Origin: Microbacterium esteraromaticum
Lineage (GTDB): Bacteria > Actinomycetota > Actinomycetes > Actinomycetales > Microbacteriaceae
Direction of reading: 5' to 3'
Assembly: GCF_016907315.1 (NCBI RefSeq)
Contig: NZ_JAFBBS010000001.1
Coordinates: 3,175,726 to 3,239,725, forward strand
Length of the DNA stretch: 64,000 nucleotides
Part shown: one piece after another, positions 8,804 to 17,318 of the stretch
How positions within the stretch are numbered: the stretch's first letter is position 1
Layout: the number at the start of each line of letters is the position of its first letter
Made by a program: the position numbers and the translations under genes
Notes under the pieces: model-generated
What the model saw: the letters and a program-made list of their open reading frames with translations, nothing else
Told to the model about the DNA's origin: nothing
Databases searched by the model: none

Positions 8804-9564
8804 TGGATGCTGTGCTGAGGGCGGAGTCCCTGACGCGGGTGTTCCCGAGTTCGGGCGGTGACGTCGTCGCCGTGCGTGACGCCGAGTTCGCGGTGCAGGC
8901 CGGTGAGCTCGTGGTGATCGCGGGGCGCTCCGGCGCAGGCAAGACGACGCTGCTCACCATGCTGGGTGGTCTCGACCGCCCGACCTCCGGGCGGGTGCTC
9001 ATCGACGGCGCAGACCTGGCGGACCCGAAGACCGATGTCGCGGCGCTGCGCGGTTCTCGTATCGCATCGATCTTCCAGACGGCGGGACTCATCCCGGTGC
9101 TGTCCGCCTCCGAGAACGTCGAAGTGCCTTTGCGGATCCGGCGGGTCGATCCGGCCGAGCGCGACCGCCGCGTGGCCGAAGCGCTCCGCGACGTCGGTCT
9201 CGACGAGCACGCTCGGCAGCGCCCGGGCGAGCTGTCGGGTGGGCAGCAGCAGCGTGTGGGCATCGCACGGGCCCTCGTCATGCAGCCGGGCATCCTGCTC
9301 GCCGACGAGCCGACCGCTCAGCTCGACAGCGAGACCGGTGCCCAGATCATGGATCTCATCGCCCGGCTCGTGCACGAGCGCGGCACCGCAGCAGTGGTCG
9401 CCACCCACGATCCGGCGATGCTCGCGCGCGCCGACCGCGTGCTCGAGCTGCACGACGGCGAGCTCCGCCGCAGGTCGCCGAGAAGGGACGCCAGGCGGGC
9501 GGCGCTGCAGAGCACGTCCGTGTTCACCGACGTGCCGCCGCCCTCATTCCCGACGTCGCCGTAG
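8803..9564 (+). CDS. ABC transporter ATP-binding protein, second subunit
   Basis: A 253-residue LolD/MacB-class ATPase starting MDAVLRAESLTRVFPS. Walker A GRSGAGKTT is near residues 41-49, the signature LSGGQQQR near 144-151 and Walker B ILLADEPTAQLD near 165-176, followed by the switch histidine in VVATHDPAM. A GGAGG site at 8791-8795, inside the previous gene, serves the ATG. It lacks the AbrB-like tail of its partner. It is the last gene of the exporter operon; its end overlaps the convergent PRC-barrel gene by 21 bp. Confidence 0.87.
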   Translation: MDAVLRAESLTRVFPSSGGDVVAVRDAEFAVQAGELVVIAGRSGAGKTTLLTMLGGLDRPTSGRVLIDGADLADPKTDVAALRGSRIASIFQTAGLIPVLSASENVEVPLRIRRVDPAERDRRVAEALRDVGLDEHARQRPGELSGGQQQRVGIARALVMQPGILLADEPTAQLDSETGAQIMDLIARLVHERGTAAVVATHDPAMLARADRVLELHDGELRRRSPRRDARRAALQSTSVFTDVPPPSFPTSP

Positions 9565-10212
9565 GCCCTCGCCGTCGAGATCGCGTGGCCGCTCGTCCGC
9601 TGAGCTGGCCCTCGATTCGTCGACCCGGTCCGCGCGCGTCTCCTCCGCCGTCTCGTAGCGGGTCTGCTCTACAGCCGAGTCACGATCGAGGGTTCCGTCG
9701 TCTCGTGACGACGGGGGAGCGGTGCCTGTCCGCTCATCCGTGACGACGTACCTGTGCACGCGGATCCGCCTGCGCGGAGGGCGCTGATCGGCTCGATCGG
9801 CGGCTTCGTCCGCGCGGGCCGCGTCCGGAGCGGTGCCCCGCTCGTGCACCGGCCGGAGCGGTTCCGCATCCTCGGCATCGCGTGAGTCGTCCTCGCCGCG
9901 GCCCCCGTCGCCGTAGTGGTCCTGGATGCGGTCGATGTCGTCGTCCGTCAGCGTGCCGTCGGCATCGATGCGAGGAGCGCTCTTGACCGTGTCCTTGTCG
10001 TACTCCACATGGAGCACCTCGCCGTCGAAGTCCGCGTCGCGCAAAGGCACGAACGACTCCGCCCTGCCGAACCAGCCGGTGGTGACACCGACGAACAGCG
10101 GATCACCGCCATCCGGGTCCACGTACACGTGCTTCACGGTGCCGATCTTCGATCCGTCGGCGTCGACGACATCTGCGTCGAACAGGCTGTTGATCCTGTA
10201 TGAATCGATCAT
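9544..10212 (-). CDS. PRC-barrel domain protein
   Basis: A 222-residue protein with an N-terminal PRC-barrel domain (about residues 5-80; DADVVDADGSKIGTVKHVYV, then a predicted beta barrel) and a long acidic, low-complexity tail. Within the tail RIRVHRYVVTDERT resembles the start of DUF2382, often fused to PRC-barrels in actinobacteria, but the rest of that domain is not evident. No signal or TM segment is visible. GGAAGG precedes the ATG. It lies 51 bp downstream of a four-TM membrane protein gene on the same strand, so the two are probably cotranscribed. A general stress or envelope-surface role is often assumed for this family, but nothing here proves it. Confidence 0.82.
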   Translation of the reverse strand: MIDSYRINSLFDADVVDADGSKIGTVKHVYVDPDGGDPLFVGVTTGWFGRAESFVPLRDADFDGEVLHVEYDKDTVKSAPRIDADGTLTDDDIDRIQDHYGDGGRGEDDSRDAEDAEPLRPVHERGTAPDAARADEAADRADQRPPRRRIRVHRYVVTDERTGTAPPSSRDDGTLDRDSAVEQTRYETAEETRADRVDESRASSADERPRDLDGEGLRRRRE

Positions 10213-10263
10213 GGGTTGCCTTCCTGTCGGGCGACGGTCCCGCCGCTCCGGTCCGTCGGTGGT

Positions 10264-10899
10264 TCAGCGTCCGAGACCAACGCGGTCCACCCGACGGTGG
10301 TAGCGCATGCCGCCAATGCCGCCGAGAACCGCGCCTCCCAGACTGACGAGCGCCACGACGATCGCGGTGACGATGCCGGTGGCCGTGAGGGTGCCCTCGT
10401 CCACGGGGATGCGCGGGAAGCTGTTCAGCTGTCCGAGGACGTTGAACTGGGAACCGGCGACGGCGGCGATGACCGCCACCACGATCGCGATGACGATCGC
10501 CCAGATCCAGACGGCCAGACCCTGCTTCGCCCCGGAGAATCGCGCCATGCGACCGGCGACGTAGCCTCCGCAGTAGTAGGCGACGAACAGAACGACGGCC
10601 AGCGCGATGGCGCCGATGATCGTGACGGTCTGGGCGTTCGCCCCGATCTCCTCAGCGGCATCCTCGACGTCGCCTTCTGTGACGCCCAGGCCGAGACCCG
10701 CCCCGACCGCGCTCAGAAGCGCCGTCAGAAGAACGGCTGTCCCGGTCGCAGTGAGCCAGCCGAAGAACGCTGAGCCCCACTTGAACCCGCCGAATCGCTC
10801 CTGCTCACGTTCCAGCGCCTCTTCGCGATGGGTGGGTCCTCGCTCGGCGGAAACGGCGGCGGGCTCACGGTCACGGGGATCCGGACTGGGTGTGCTCAT
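10264..10899 (-). CDS. Four-TM membrane protein of unknown function
   Basis: A 211-residue protein with a charged N-terminus rich in Asp, Arg and Glu (residues 1-40), the segment FGGFKWGSAFFGWLTATGTA entering the membrane, and four hydrophobic helices around residues 45-70, 92-115, 125-148 and 170-195. I use ATG 10899 because AGGAG is 5 nt upstream. Similar proteins accompany PRC-barrel genes in Microbacterium. The family has no function known to me. Confidence 0.78.
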   Translation of the reverse strand: MSTPSPDPRDREPAAVSAERGPTHREEALEREQERFGGFKWGSAFFGWLTATGTAVLLTALLSAVGAGLGLGVTEGDVEDAAEEIGANAQTVTIIGAIALAVVLFVAYYCGGYVAGRMARFSGAKQGLAVWIWAIVIAIVVAVIAAVAGSQFNVLGQLNSFPRIPVDEGTLTATGIVTAIVVALVSLGGAVLGGIGGMRYHRRVDRVGLGR

Positions 10900-11127
10900 C
10901 TCGACTCCTGACGTCTGGTGGGCGAAACGGACGGCGCCCACGTGATCCCCTCAGAGTCCGCCCTATGGCTCGCGGTTAGGAGGGGGTTGACCTCGCGGCA
11001 CTCCAGGTGCTGTCTGTCGCGCCAGGCGGCCACGCCGGTCCTGGTCGCACCAGGCCGACGCATCCGCACCATTCGCCGTTACGCTGGCTTGATCCCCACC
11101 GCAGCCGAGCCAGCCCGAGGAGCCGCG

Positions 11128-12123
11128 ATGACGAATCTCGAGAAGAATCCGACGCTCAGCGTGCTCGAGCCGGGGGAGCCGTGCACCTCGGTCGAGGTGC
11201 TCACTCCTCGAGAGGTGCCGCTCGGCGGCATCCGGGCCATGACGGTCTACCGGACCCTGCCTCAGAAGCGTCGTTCGCTCGTCGGCGCCTGGTGCTTCCT
11301 CGACCACTACGGGCCCGATGATGTCGCCGTGACCGGCGGCATGGAGGTGCCCAGGCATCCGCACACCGGTCTCGCCACCGTCTCCTGGCTGTTCACCGGA
11401 CGCATCGATCACCTCGACTCGAACGGCGTGGCGGCGGCCGTGCTGCCCGGCGAGCTCAACCTGATGATCGCAGGTCAGGGGATCACGCATCAGGAGATCA
11501 GCACACCCGAGACGGCCGTGCTGCACGGCGTGCAGCTCTGGTATGCCCTGCCTGATGCCTCGCGCTTCTCCACTCACGGATTCGCGCACTACGCTCCCGA
11601 GCCCGTCGACCTCGACGGCGCGAGCGTGCGGGTGTTCATCGGCTCGATGCTCGGGTCCACCTCGCCGGTCGACACCCGCACCCCTGACATGCTGGGCGCC
11701 GAGCTGATCCTGCGGCCCGGCGCACGGGTGACGCTGCCCGTGCGGCGTGACTTCGAACATGCGGCCCTCGCCGAGACCGGGTCGATCTCCGTGAACGACG
11801 CTCCGGTGCAGCATCGCGAGCTCGGCTACGTGCCCACCGGCGCCGACACCATGGTGATCGCAGCCGGGGCCGAGGGCGCCAGGGTGATCCTGCTGGGCGG
11901 CGTGCCGCTGGGCGAGCAGATCGTGATGTGGTGGAACTTCATCGGGCGAAGCCACGACGAGATCGAGGAGTTCCGGCGTCGCTACCAGGCTGAACTGGGG
12001 TTCGACGATCCCGATCCCCGAGACGAGGGCAAGCCGGCTCTGTTCGGGCCGTACCCCGCGGGCCACCTCGCGCCTCTGCCCGCGCCCCCGCTGCCGACCG
12101 TCAGGCTGCGCCCCCGAGAGTAG
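11128..12123 (+). CDS. Pirin family protein
   Basis: A 331-residue bicupin protein. The metal ligands of pirin can be seen as HPHTG (about residues 73-77) in the first cupin and GITHQE (about 117-122), corresponding to the His-X-His...His-X-Glu iron site. The C-terminal cupin runs from about residue 170 to 300 and ends with the typical MWWNFIGRSHDEIEEF motif. Pirins bind iron; some have quercetinase activity and others act as redox-sensitive cofactors, so the exact role is open. GAGGAG lies before ATG 11128. It converges with a DUF1304 gene with only 1 bp between the stops. Confidence 0.9.
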   Translation: MTNLEKNPTLSVLEPGEPCTSVEVLTPREVPLGGIRAMTVYRTLPQKRRSLVGAWCFLDHYGPDDVAVTGGMEVPRHPHTGLATVSWLFTGRIDHLDSNGVAAAVLPGELNLMIAGQGITHQEISTPETAVLHGVQLWYALPDASRFSTHGFAHYAPEPVDLDGASVRVFIGSMLGSTSPVDTRTPDMLGAELILRPGARVTLPVRRDFEHAALAETGSISVNDAPVQHRELGYVPTGADTMVIAAGAEGARVILLGGVPLGEQIVMWWNFIGRSHDEIEEFRRRYQAELGFDDPDPRDEGKPALFGPYPAGHLAPLPAPPLPTVRLRPRE

Positions 12124-12124
12124 T

Positions 12125-12517
12125 TCAGACCTGCAGAGCGACCCCGATCGCCAGGCATATCACCGCGAGCAGCGGGAGCACGCCCTGCTTCAGAGCGGCT
12201 CCGCGCTTGTCGGGGCTCGAGACGAAGAGCACCGTCGCGGCGGCTGCCATCGAGCCGGCGCCGGCGAAGACGAGCGCCGTTCCGGCATCGTCGGCTCCGC
12301 TCACGATGAGGATGATGCCGATCGCCGTCGTCAGTGCCAGGAACAGGTTGTAGAACCCCTGGTTGTACGCCATCTCCTTCGTCGCCTGCGCCTCCTCGCG
12401 GGAGGTGCCGAACGTCGCCCGCACGCGCGGACTGGTCCACGCAAGCGACTCCATGTAGAAGATGTAGACGTGGACGAGCGACGCGAGGCCGGCGAGGACG
12501 AGTGCAGTGAGGATCAT
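12125..12517 (-). CDS. DUF1304 family membrane protein
   Basis: A 130-residue protein with four hydrophobic helices (about residues 3-24, 52-72, 78-98 and 107-127). The first loop carries ESLAWTSPRVRATFG and NQGFYNLFLA, which identify the DUF1304 family of small integral membrane proteins of unknown function. The ATG at 12517 follows AAGGGC and gives an N-terminus that enters the membrane directly. It is the third gene of a minus-strand set that starts with an AhpD-like protein and a GNAT-fold protein, with 11 bp between the GNAT stop and this start. Confidence 0.85.
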   Translation of the reverse strand: MILTALVLAGLASLVHVYIFYMESLAWTSPRVRATFGTSREEAQATKEMAYNQGFYNLFLALTTAIGIILIVSGADDAGTALVFAGAGSMAAAATVLFVSSPDKRGAALKQGVLPLLAVICLAIGVALQV

Positions 12518-12528
12518 GATGGCGCCCT

Positions 12529-12879
12529 TCAGCGGGTCTGAGCCTTGATCGCGGCGACGTGCTCGCTGCGACGCGCGACGATGTGCTCCTGATATTCGGG
12601 ATGCTTGGGCAGCCACGCCACGACGTACGGACAGACCGGAACGATGCGCTTGCCCGCGGCGATCACGTCATCGACGACCGCCCGCACGAGCTTCGACGCG
12701 AGGCCCTGCCCGGCGTACTCGTCGGAGACGCCGGTGTGGAAGAGCACCCGCTCGTCACCGACGTCGACGTACGACTCCTCGCCGATCTCCTTCGCGGCAA
12801 TGCCGTCGTCGCCGTGGTCGACCAGCACGTATCGCGATTCGCCGGGCACATCGCGCACCTCGAAGCGCTCATCGGTCAT
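12529..12879 (-). CDS. Small GNAT-fold N-acetyltransferase (YjdJ-like)
   Basis: A 116-residue protein starting [20 protein letters not shown]. The acyl-CoA-binding pattern appears as VSDEYAGQGLASKLVRAVVDD, followed by GKRIVPVCPYVVAWLPKHPE, which is diagnostic of the short YjdJ/GCN5-related group. These small proteins have the GNAT fold but an unknown acceptor. The start overlaps the stop of the upstream AhpD-like gene (ATGA), so translation is coupled. Confidence 0.85.
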   Translation of the reverse strand: MTDERFEVRDVPGESRYVLVDHGDDGIAAKEIGEESYVDVGDERVLFHTGVSDEYAGQGLASKLVRAVVDDVIAAGKRIVPVCPYVVAWLPKHPEYQEHIVARRSEHVAAIKAQTR

Positions 12880-13349
12880 GACAGCACCTTTCCGTCGTCG
12901 CCTCGCGGACGCACCGGGTGCTCGCTGAGGATCGAGATCCTGTTGAACATGTTGATGGTCAGAGCGACCCATTCGGCGGCCGCGAACGTCTGATCTCCGA
13001 GCACGGCGCGCGCACCAGACAGGTCGGCCTTCGACTCCTCCGTGAGGGGCATGCGGGTGGACGCCTCGGCGATGGCCAGCACGGCGGCCTCGCGCTCGGT
13101 GTACAGCGAGGTCTCACGCCATGCGGGGAGCAGATCGAGCTTCTGCTGGCTGATCCCGGCGCCGCGGGCCTCTCGAGAGTGCAGGTCGAGGCAGAACGCG
13201 CATGCGTTGATCTGCGACGCGCGCACCTTGATGTACTCGCTCTCCTGCACGGTCAGACCGCTGCGCTCGGCCTCGCTCGCCACGGCGCGCGAATATTCGC
13301 CGGCGGCCTTCCAGACGTCGGGAGCGGACTTGTCGAGATAGGGGCGCAT
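12876..13349 (-). CDS. AhpD-like carboxymuconolactone decarboxylase family protein (alkylhydroperoxidase fold)
   Basis: A 157-residue protein with the redox motif C50-A-F-C53 followed by H57 ([12 protein letters not shown]), the catalytic CXXC plus histidine of the AhpD core. The family reduces peroxides using a lipoyl or thiol donor. It leads a three-gene minus-strand operon and is divergent from msrA across 166 bp, so two oxidative-damage genes share one intergenic region. No operator palindrome was evident there. Its physiological reductant is unknown. Confidence 0.85.
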   Translation of the reverse strand: MRPYLDKSAPDVWKAAGEYSRAVASEAERSGLTVQESEYIKVRASQINACAFCLDLHSREARGAGISQQKLDLLPAWRETSLYTEREAAVLAIAEASTRMPLTEESKADLSGARAVLGDQTFAAAEWVALTINMFNRISILSEHPVRPRGDDGKVLS

Positions 13350-13515
13350 TTCTCTCCTCGGATGCCGAGATCGGCCTATGTGCGGCTGTCAGCACCAACC
13401 TAGACGCTGTGTCCGGCATTCCCCGGCAGCCGATGCCGAGACCGGCCCTTCACGTGCCCGACGGATGCAGAATGGAAGACCCGGGCATCCGGACACGAGT
13501 CAAGAGGAGACGAAC

Positions 13516-14073
13516 ATGACCAGCGGAACCAGCGACACCGGACAGATCACCCGCCGCGACGGCGCGGAGACGGCCGTGCTCGCGGGAGGCTGCTTCTGGG
13601 GCATGGAGGATCTCGTCCGTCGTCAGCCGGGCGTCCTGGCCACGCGCGTCGGATACACCGGCGGCGAGAACGACCACGCGACCTACCGCAACCACCCCGG
13701 GCACGCCGAAGCGCTCGAGATCGTCTTCGATCCCGCGCAGACGACCTACCGCGACATCCTGGCCTTCTTCTTCCAGATCCACGATCCGTCGACTCTGAAC
13801 CGACAGGGTAACGACATCGGGACCAGCTACCGCTCGGCGATCTTCCCGCTCGACGCCGAGCAGGAGCGCATCGCGCGCGAGACCATCGCGGACGTCGACG
13901 CCTCTGGTCTCTGGCCGGCTCCGGCCGTCACGACGATCGAGGAAGCCGGGCCGTTCTGGGAGGCGGAGCCCGAGCACCAGGACTACCTCGTTCGCTACCC
14001 GAACGGCTACACCTGCCACTTCCCGCGTGCCGGCTGGGTGCTGCCACGTCGCGAGGCCGACGCGACCGCCTGA
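13516..14073 (+). CDS. msrA: Peptide-methionine (S)-S-oxide reductase MsrA
   Basis: A 185-residue MsrA with the catalytic motif GGC26FWGMED, the conserved [20 protein letters not shown] segment in two parts around residues 46-66, and a C-terminal [12 protein letters not shown]. It repairs S-methionine sulfoxide in proteins using thioredoxin. AGAGGAGAC precedes ATG 13516. It is probably transcribed alone, being followed 90 bp later by a permease with its own weak start region. Confidence 0.95.
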   Translation: MTSGTSDTGQITRRDGAETAVLAGGCFWGMEDLVRRQPGVLATRVGYTGGENDHATYRNHPGHAEALEIVFDPAQTTYRDILAFFFQIHDPSTLNRQGNDIGTSYRSAIFPLDAEQERIARETIADVDASGLWPAPAVTTIEEAGPFWEAEPEHQDYLVRYPNGYTCHFPRAGWVLPRREADATA

Positions 14074-14163
14074 CGCCGCGGCGCCCGCGCCTCGCGTATC
14101 GGTCGGTCTACGCGGGTGTCAAGGCTGGTGCACCCTCGTCTTCCGGCCCATACGGTCGGTGTC

Positions 14164-15504
14164 ATGGACACCGCTGAGAATCCTCCCCGCCTTCGCCGAG
14201 CGATCAGCGGACCCATGCTCTTCGCCTTCATCCTCGGCGACGTGCTGGGAGCGGGTATCTACGCACTGATGGGCGTGCTCTCGGAGAGCGCGGGCGGCAT
14301 GCTCTGGGCTCCGCTCGTCGTGGCTCTGCTCCTCGCGCTGCTCACTGCGGGGTCGTACGCGGAGCTGGTGACCAAGTACCCGCGCGCAGGAGGAGCAGCG
14401 GTGTTCGCCGAACGGGCGTTCCACAGCCCGCTGCTGTCGTTCCTGGTCGGGTTCAGCATGCTGGCGGCGGGTGTCGTCAGCGCGGCAGGGCTCGCGATCG
14501 CGTTCTCGGGTGATTACCTGGCGACCTTCATCGACGTGCCTGTCATCCCGGCCGCCATGGTGTTCCTCGTGCTCATCGGGCTGCTCAACGCCCGGGGCAT
14601 CCGCGAATCGATGGGCACCAATCTCGTGATGACGGCGATCGAGCTCTCCGGGCTGGTGATCGTCATCGTCGTCGTCGCGCTGTTCGTCGGCGGCGGCGGG
14701 GGAGACCTGGGCCGCGCGACGCAGCTTCCGGACGGCGTCGGAGTCGCGGGCGCCGTGCTCGGCGGTGCGATCGTCGCGTACTACTCGTTCGTCGGCTTCG
14801 AGACCTCGGCGAACGTGATCGAAGAGGTGAGGCGGCCCAGCCGGGTGTACCCGCGGGCGCTGTTCGGCGCGCTGATCACCGCAGGCATCGTGTACGTGCT
14901 GGTCGGTGTCGCGAGCGCCGCGGCGCTGCCGAGCGACGAGCTGCAGGCTTCCTCCGGACCTCTGCTCGCCGTCGTCGAGGCCACGGGGATGAGCGTGCCG
15001 TCGTGGCTGTTCAGCCTCATCGCGCTGATCGCCGTCGCCAACGGCGCGCTGCTCACCATGATCATGGCCAGCAGGCTCGCGTTCGGCATGGCCGAGCAGG
15101 GACTGCTGCCGTCGCCCCTGGGCCGAGTGCTGCCGAACCGGCGCACGCCGTGGGTGGCGATCGCATCGACCACGGTGGTGGCTATGCTGCTCACGCTCGT
15201 CGGTGATCTCGCCACCCTCGCGGAGACCGTCGTGCTTCTGCTGCTCCTCGTCTTCATCAGCGCGAACGTGTCGGTGCTGGTGCTGCGGCGCCAGCGCGTG
15301 GAGCACGAGCACTTCCGGGTGTGGACCTTCGTTCCCGTGCTCGGGGTGATCTCCTGCGTGGTGCTGCTGACCCAGCAGCGGCCGATCGTGTGGCTGTTCG
15401 CCGCGATCCTGCTGGCCGTCGGAGTGGTCCTGTGGCTCACGACACGGCGGTTCGCCGGGCAGCCGGTGGCCGATCGTGTCGACGAGAGTCCTGCCGCGGT
15501 CTGA
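14164..15504 (+). CDS. APC-superfamily amino acid permease
   Basis: A 446-residue protein with 12 predicted TM helices. The first helix has the APC substrate-site motif LGDVLGAGIYALMG, and TM6 carries YYSFVGFETSANVIEEVRRP. The family imports or exchanges amino acids across the cytoplasmic membrane; the specific amino acid cannot be read from the sequence. ATG 14164 fits the usual short basic N-terminus (MDTAENPPRLRR); no strong ribosome site is seen. It converges with an Lrp-type regulator, so it may belong to the same amino-acid-responsive locus. Confidence 0.87.
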   Translation: MDTAENPPRLRRAISGPMLFAFILGDVLGAGIYALMGVLSESAGGMLWAPLVVALLLALLTAGSYAELVTKYPRAGGAAVFAERAFHSPLLSFLVGFSMLAAGVVSAAGLAIAFSGDYLATFIDVPVIPAAMVFLVLIGLLNARGIRESMGTNLVMTAIELSGLVIVIVVVALFVGGGGGDLGRATQLPDGVGVAGAVLGGAIVAYYSFVGFETSANVIEEVRRPSRVYPRALFGALITAGIVYVLVGVASAAALPSDELQASSGPLLAVVEATGMSVPSWLFSLIALIAVANGALLTMIMASRLAFGMAEQGLLPSPLGRVLPNRRTPWVAIASTTVVAMLLTLVGDLATLAETVVLLLLLVFISANVSVLVLRRQRVEHEHFRVWTFVPVLGVISCVVLLTQQRPIVWLFAAILLAVGVVLWLTTRRFAGQPVADRVDESPAAV

Positions 15505-15507
15505 CCC

Positions 15508-15987
15508 TCAGCGCCGGGGTACGACGCCCGCGCCCTCGCGCAGCTCGAACACCAGCTGCGTCTCGGTGGCCCGGACGATGTCGTGCACGGTGATGCGTTC
15601 GAGCACGATGTCGCGCAGGGCCGCGGCATCGGCGACGGCGACGTGCACGAGGAAGTCGTCTGCGCCGGCGATGTGGAAGACCTGGAGCACGCCGGGTGTC
15701 GCCGCGAGGGAGTCGAACAGCGTCTCGACGCCGTCCTTGCTGTGGTTTCCGAGCCGCACGCGGATCACGGCCTGCACCGCGGCGCCCACGGCGGCCGGGT
15801 CGATCTCGACGCGCGGACCGGTGACGACACCCCGGCTGCGCAGGGTGCGCAGCCGGAAGGCGCAGGTGGACGCCGGGATGCCCAGCGTATGAGCGAGATC
15901 CTTGATCGGCGCCTGTGGATCGTCGATCAATGCTCCGAGGATGCGCAGATCGAGCTCATCGATGGCTCCTTGCTGTGCTGCAGCCAA
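15508..15987 (-). CDS. Lrp/AsnC family transcriptional regulator
   Basis: A 159-residue regulator: winged HTH at residues 8-60 (ELDLRILGALIDDPQAPIKD, then IPASTCAFRLRTLRSRGVV) and a RAM/AsnC ligand domain from about 70 to 150 (GVLQVFHIAGADDFLVHVAV). Such proteins form dimers or octamers and bind amino acids. It is divergent from a trans-sulfuration-type enzyme across 113 bp that contains a perfect palindrome, so it probably controls that enzyme and itself. Confidence 0.92.
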   Translation of the reverse strand: MAAAQQGAIDELDLRILGALIDDPQAPIKDLAHTLGIPASTCAFRLRTLRSRGVVTGPRVEIDPAAVGAAVQAVIRVRLGNHSKDGVETLFDSLAATPGVLQVFHIAGADDFLVHVAVADAAALRDIVLERITVHDIVRATETQLVFELREGAGVVPRR

Positions 15988-16013
15988 TTTGCGCTCCCCA
16001 GATCGATGACGTG

Positions 16014-16028
16014 TTGTTCTTGGAACAA
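16014..16028. promoter_or_regulatory. Candidate Lrp operator palindrome
   Basis: TTGTTC-TTG-GAACAA is a perfect 6+3+6 inverted repeat, AT-rich against its surroundings, in the intergenic region between the Lrp gene (start 15987) and the PLP enzyme (start 16101). The length of 15 bp agrees with known Lrp/AsnC sites. Confidence 0.5.
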
Positions 16029-16100
16029 GCTACGCCCGATGCTTCGCTTCTCGCGACAATCAGGGTGGACGCGGATGAGCGAGGAGAGCAGGATCAAGGC

Positions 16101-17291
16101 ATGTCCGACATGCCGCTGCACCCCGACACCGTCGCCGTTCACGCCGGTCGCGCCGACTTCGGCGCTCTCGGCGTCCACGCCGCCCCCATCGACCTCTCCT
16201 CGACCAACCCGCTGCCGGACATCCTGCACGGCGGCGACTCGTACGAGTCGATGGCGACGGGCGGGCATCCGCTTCCCGGGGGCGGCAACGTCTACGCGCG
16301 GCTCTGGAATCCGACTGTCGCCCGCTTCGAGGAGGCGTTGTCCGAGCTCGAGCATTCCGAGGCGTCGGTCGCCTTCGGCTCGGGGATGGCCGCGATGACG
16401 GCCGCGATCCTCGCGCACACCACGGCGGTGGGCAAGCGGCACATCGTCGCCGTGCGCCCGCTGTACGGCGGCACCGACCACCTGCTGGACTCGGGCCTTC
16501 TCGGTACCGAGGTCACGTTCTGTCACGAGCACGAGGTGGCCGGAAGCATCCGCATCGACACCGGCATGATCGTGCTCGAGACGCCGGCGAACCCTACGCT
16601 CGACCTCGTCGACATCGCCGCGGTCGTGGCGCAGTCCGCTGGCATCCCCGTGCTCGTCGACAATACTTTCGCCACACCCCTGCTGCAGAACCCGCTCGAC
16701 CTCGGGGCGGCGATGTCGCTGCACAGCGCGACCAAGTACATCGGCGGCCACGGTGACGTGGTCGCCGGCGTGATCTCGTGCAGCGAGCAGACCGCAGAGG
16801 CACTTCGCCGCGTACGCGCCATCACGGGCGCCCTGCTCCACCCCCTCGGGGCCTACCTTCTGCACCGCGGTCTTGCGACACTGCCGATGCGGATCCACGC
16901 TCAGCAGTCGTCGGCCCGCACCCTCGCGCGCGCCCTCCAGCGCAATCCGGCCGTCAGCGAGGTCCTGTACCCCGAGTTCGCAGACGAGCGCGGGCTGATC
17001 GGCCGGCAGATGAGAGGCGGGGGGGCGATGATCGCCATCAGGCTCGCCGGTGGGTACTCGGCGGCCGAGGCGCTCACGGGTGCTGTGCGCCTCTTCACGC
17101 ACGCGGTGTCGCTCGGCGGCGTCGACTCGCTGATCCAGCATCCCGCCGCCCTCACTCACCGCCCCGTCGCACCGGATGCGCGGCCTGGTGCCGACATCGT
17201 GCGCCTGTCGATCGGTCTCGAGAGCGTCGACGATCTGCAGGCCGACCTCGAGCAGGCTCTCGCGAAGGTGCCGGTGTCGGCCTCGGCATGA
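16101..17291 (+). CDS. Trans-sulfuration family PLP-dependent enzyme (cystathionine/methionine gamma-lyase-like)
   Basis: A 396-residue Cys/Met-metabolism enzyme. Visible features are the PLP-phosphate tyrosine region GGNVYARLWNPT (about residues 62-73), VAFGSGMAAM, the cofactor-binding aspartate in VLVDNTFATP and the Schiff-base lysine in SATKYIGGHGDVVAG (about 211-225). The family includes cystathionine gamma-synthase, gamma-lyase and methionine gamma-lyase; sequence alone does not decide the reaction. ATG 16101 follows a GGAG/AAGG region. The neighbouring Lrp-type regulator suggests amino acid catabolism, which favours a lyase such as methionine gamma-lyase. The next gene, pepN, starts 27 bp after the stop and may be cotranscribed. 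Confidence 0.87.
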   Translation: MSDMPLHPDTVAVHAGRADFGALGVHAAPIDLSSTNPLPDILHGGDSYESMATGGHPLPGGGNVYARLWNPTVARFEEALSELEHSEASVAFGSGMAAMTAAILAHTTAVGKRHIVAVRPLYGGTDHLLDSGLLGTEVTFCHEHEVAGSIRIDTGMIVLETPANPTLDLVDIAAVVAQSAGIPVLVDNTFATPLLQNPLDLGAAMSLHSATKYIGGHGDVVAGVISCSEQTAEALRRVRAITGALLHPLGAYLLHRGLATLPMRIHAQQSSARTLARALQRNPAVSEVLYPEFADERGLIGRQMRGGGAMIAIRLAGGYSAAEALTGAVRLFTHAVSLGGVDSLIQHPAALTHRPVAPDARPGADIVRLSIGLESVDDLQADLEQALAKVPVSASA

Positions 17292-17318
17292 ACAGGCACG
17301 GCATGACACGATGGTGTG

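Noticed and set aside
8890..8960. Second ATPase as a possible stand-alone regulator (fused or soluble ABC-F type)
   Set aside because: It has one nucleotide-binding domain and lies inside the exporter operon with one-base overlap, so it is a transporter subunit.
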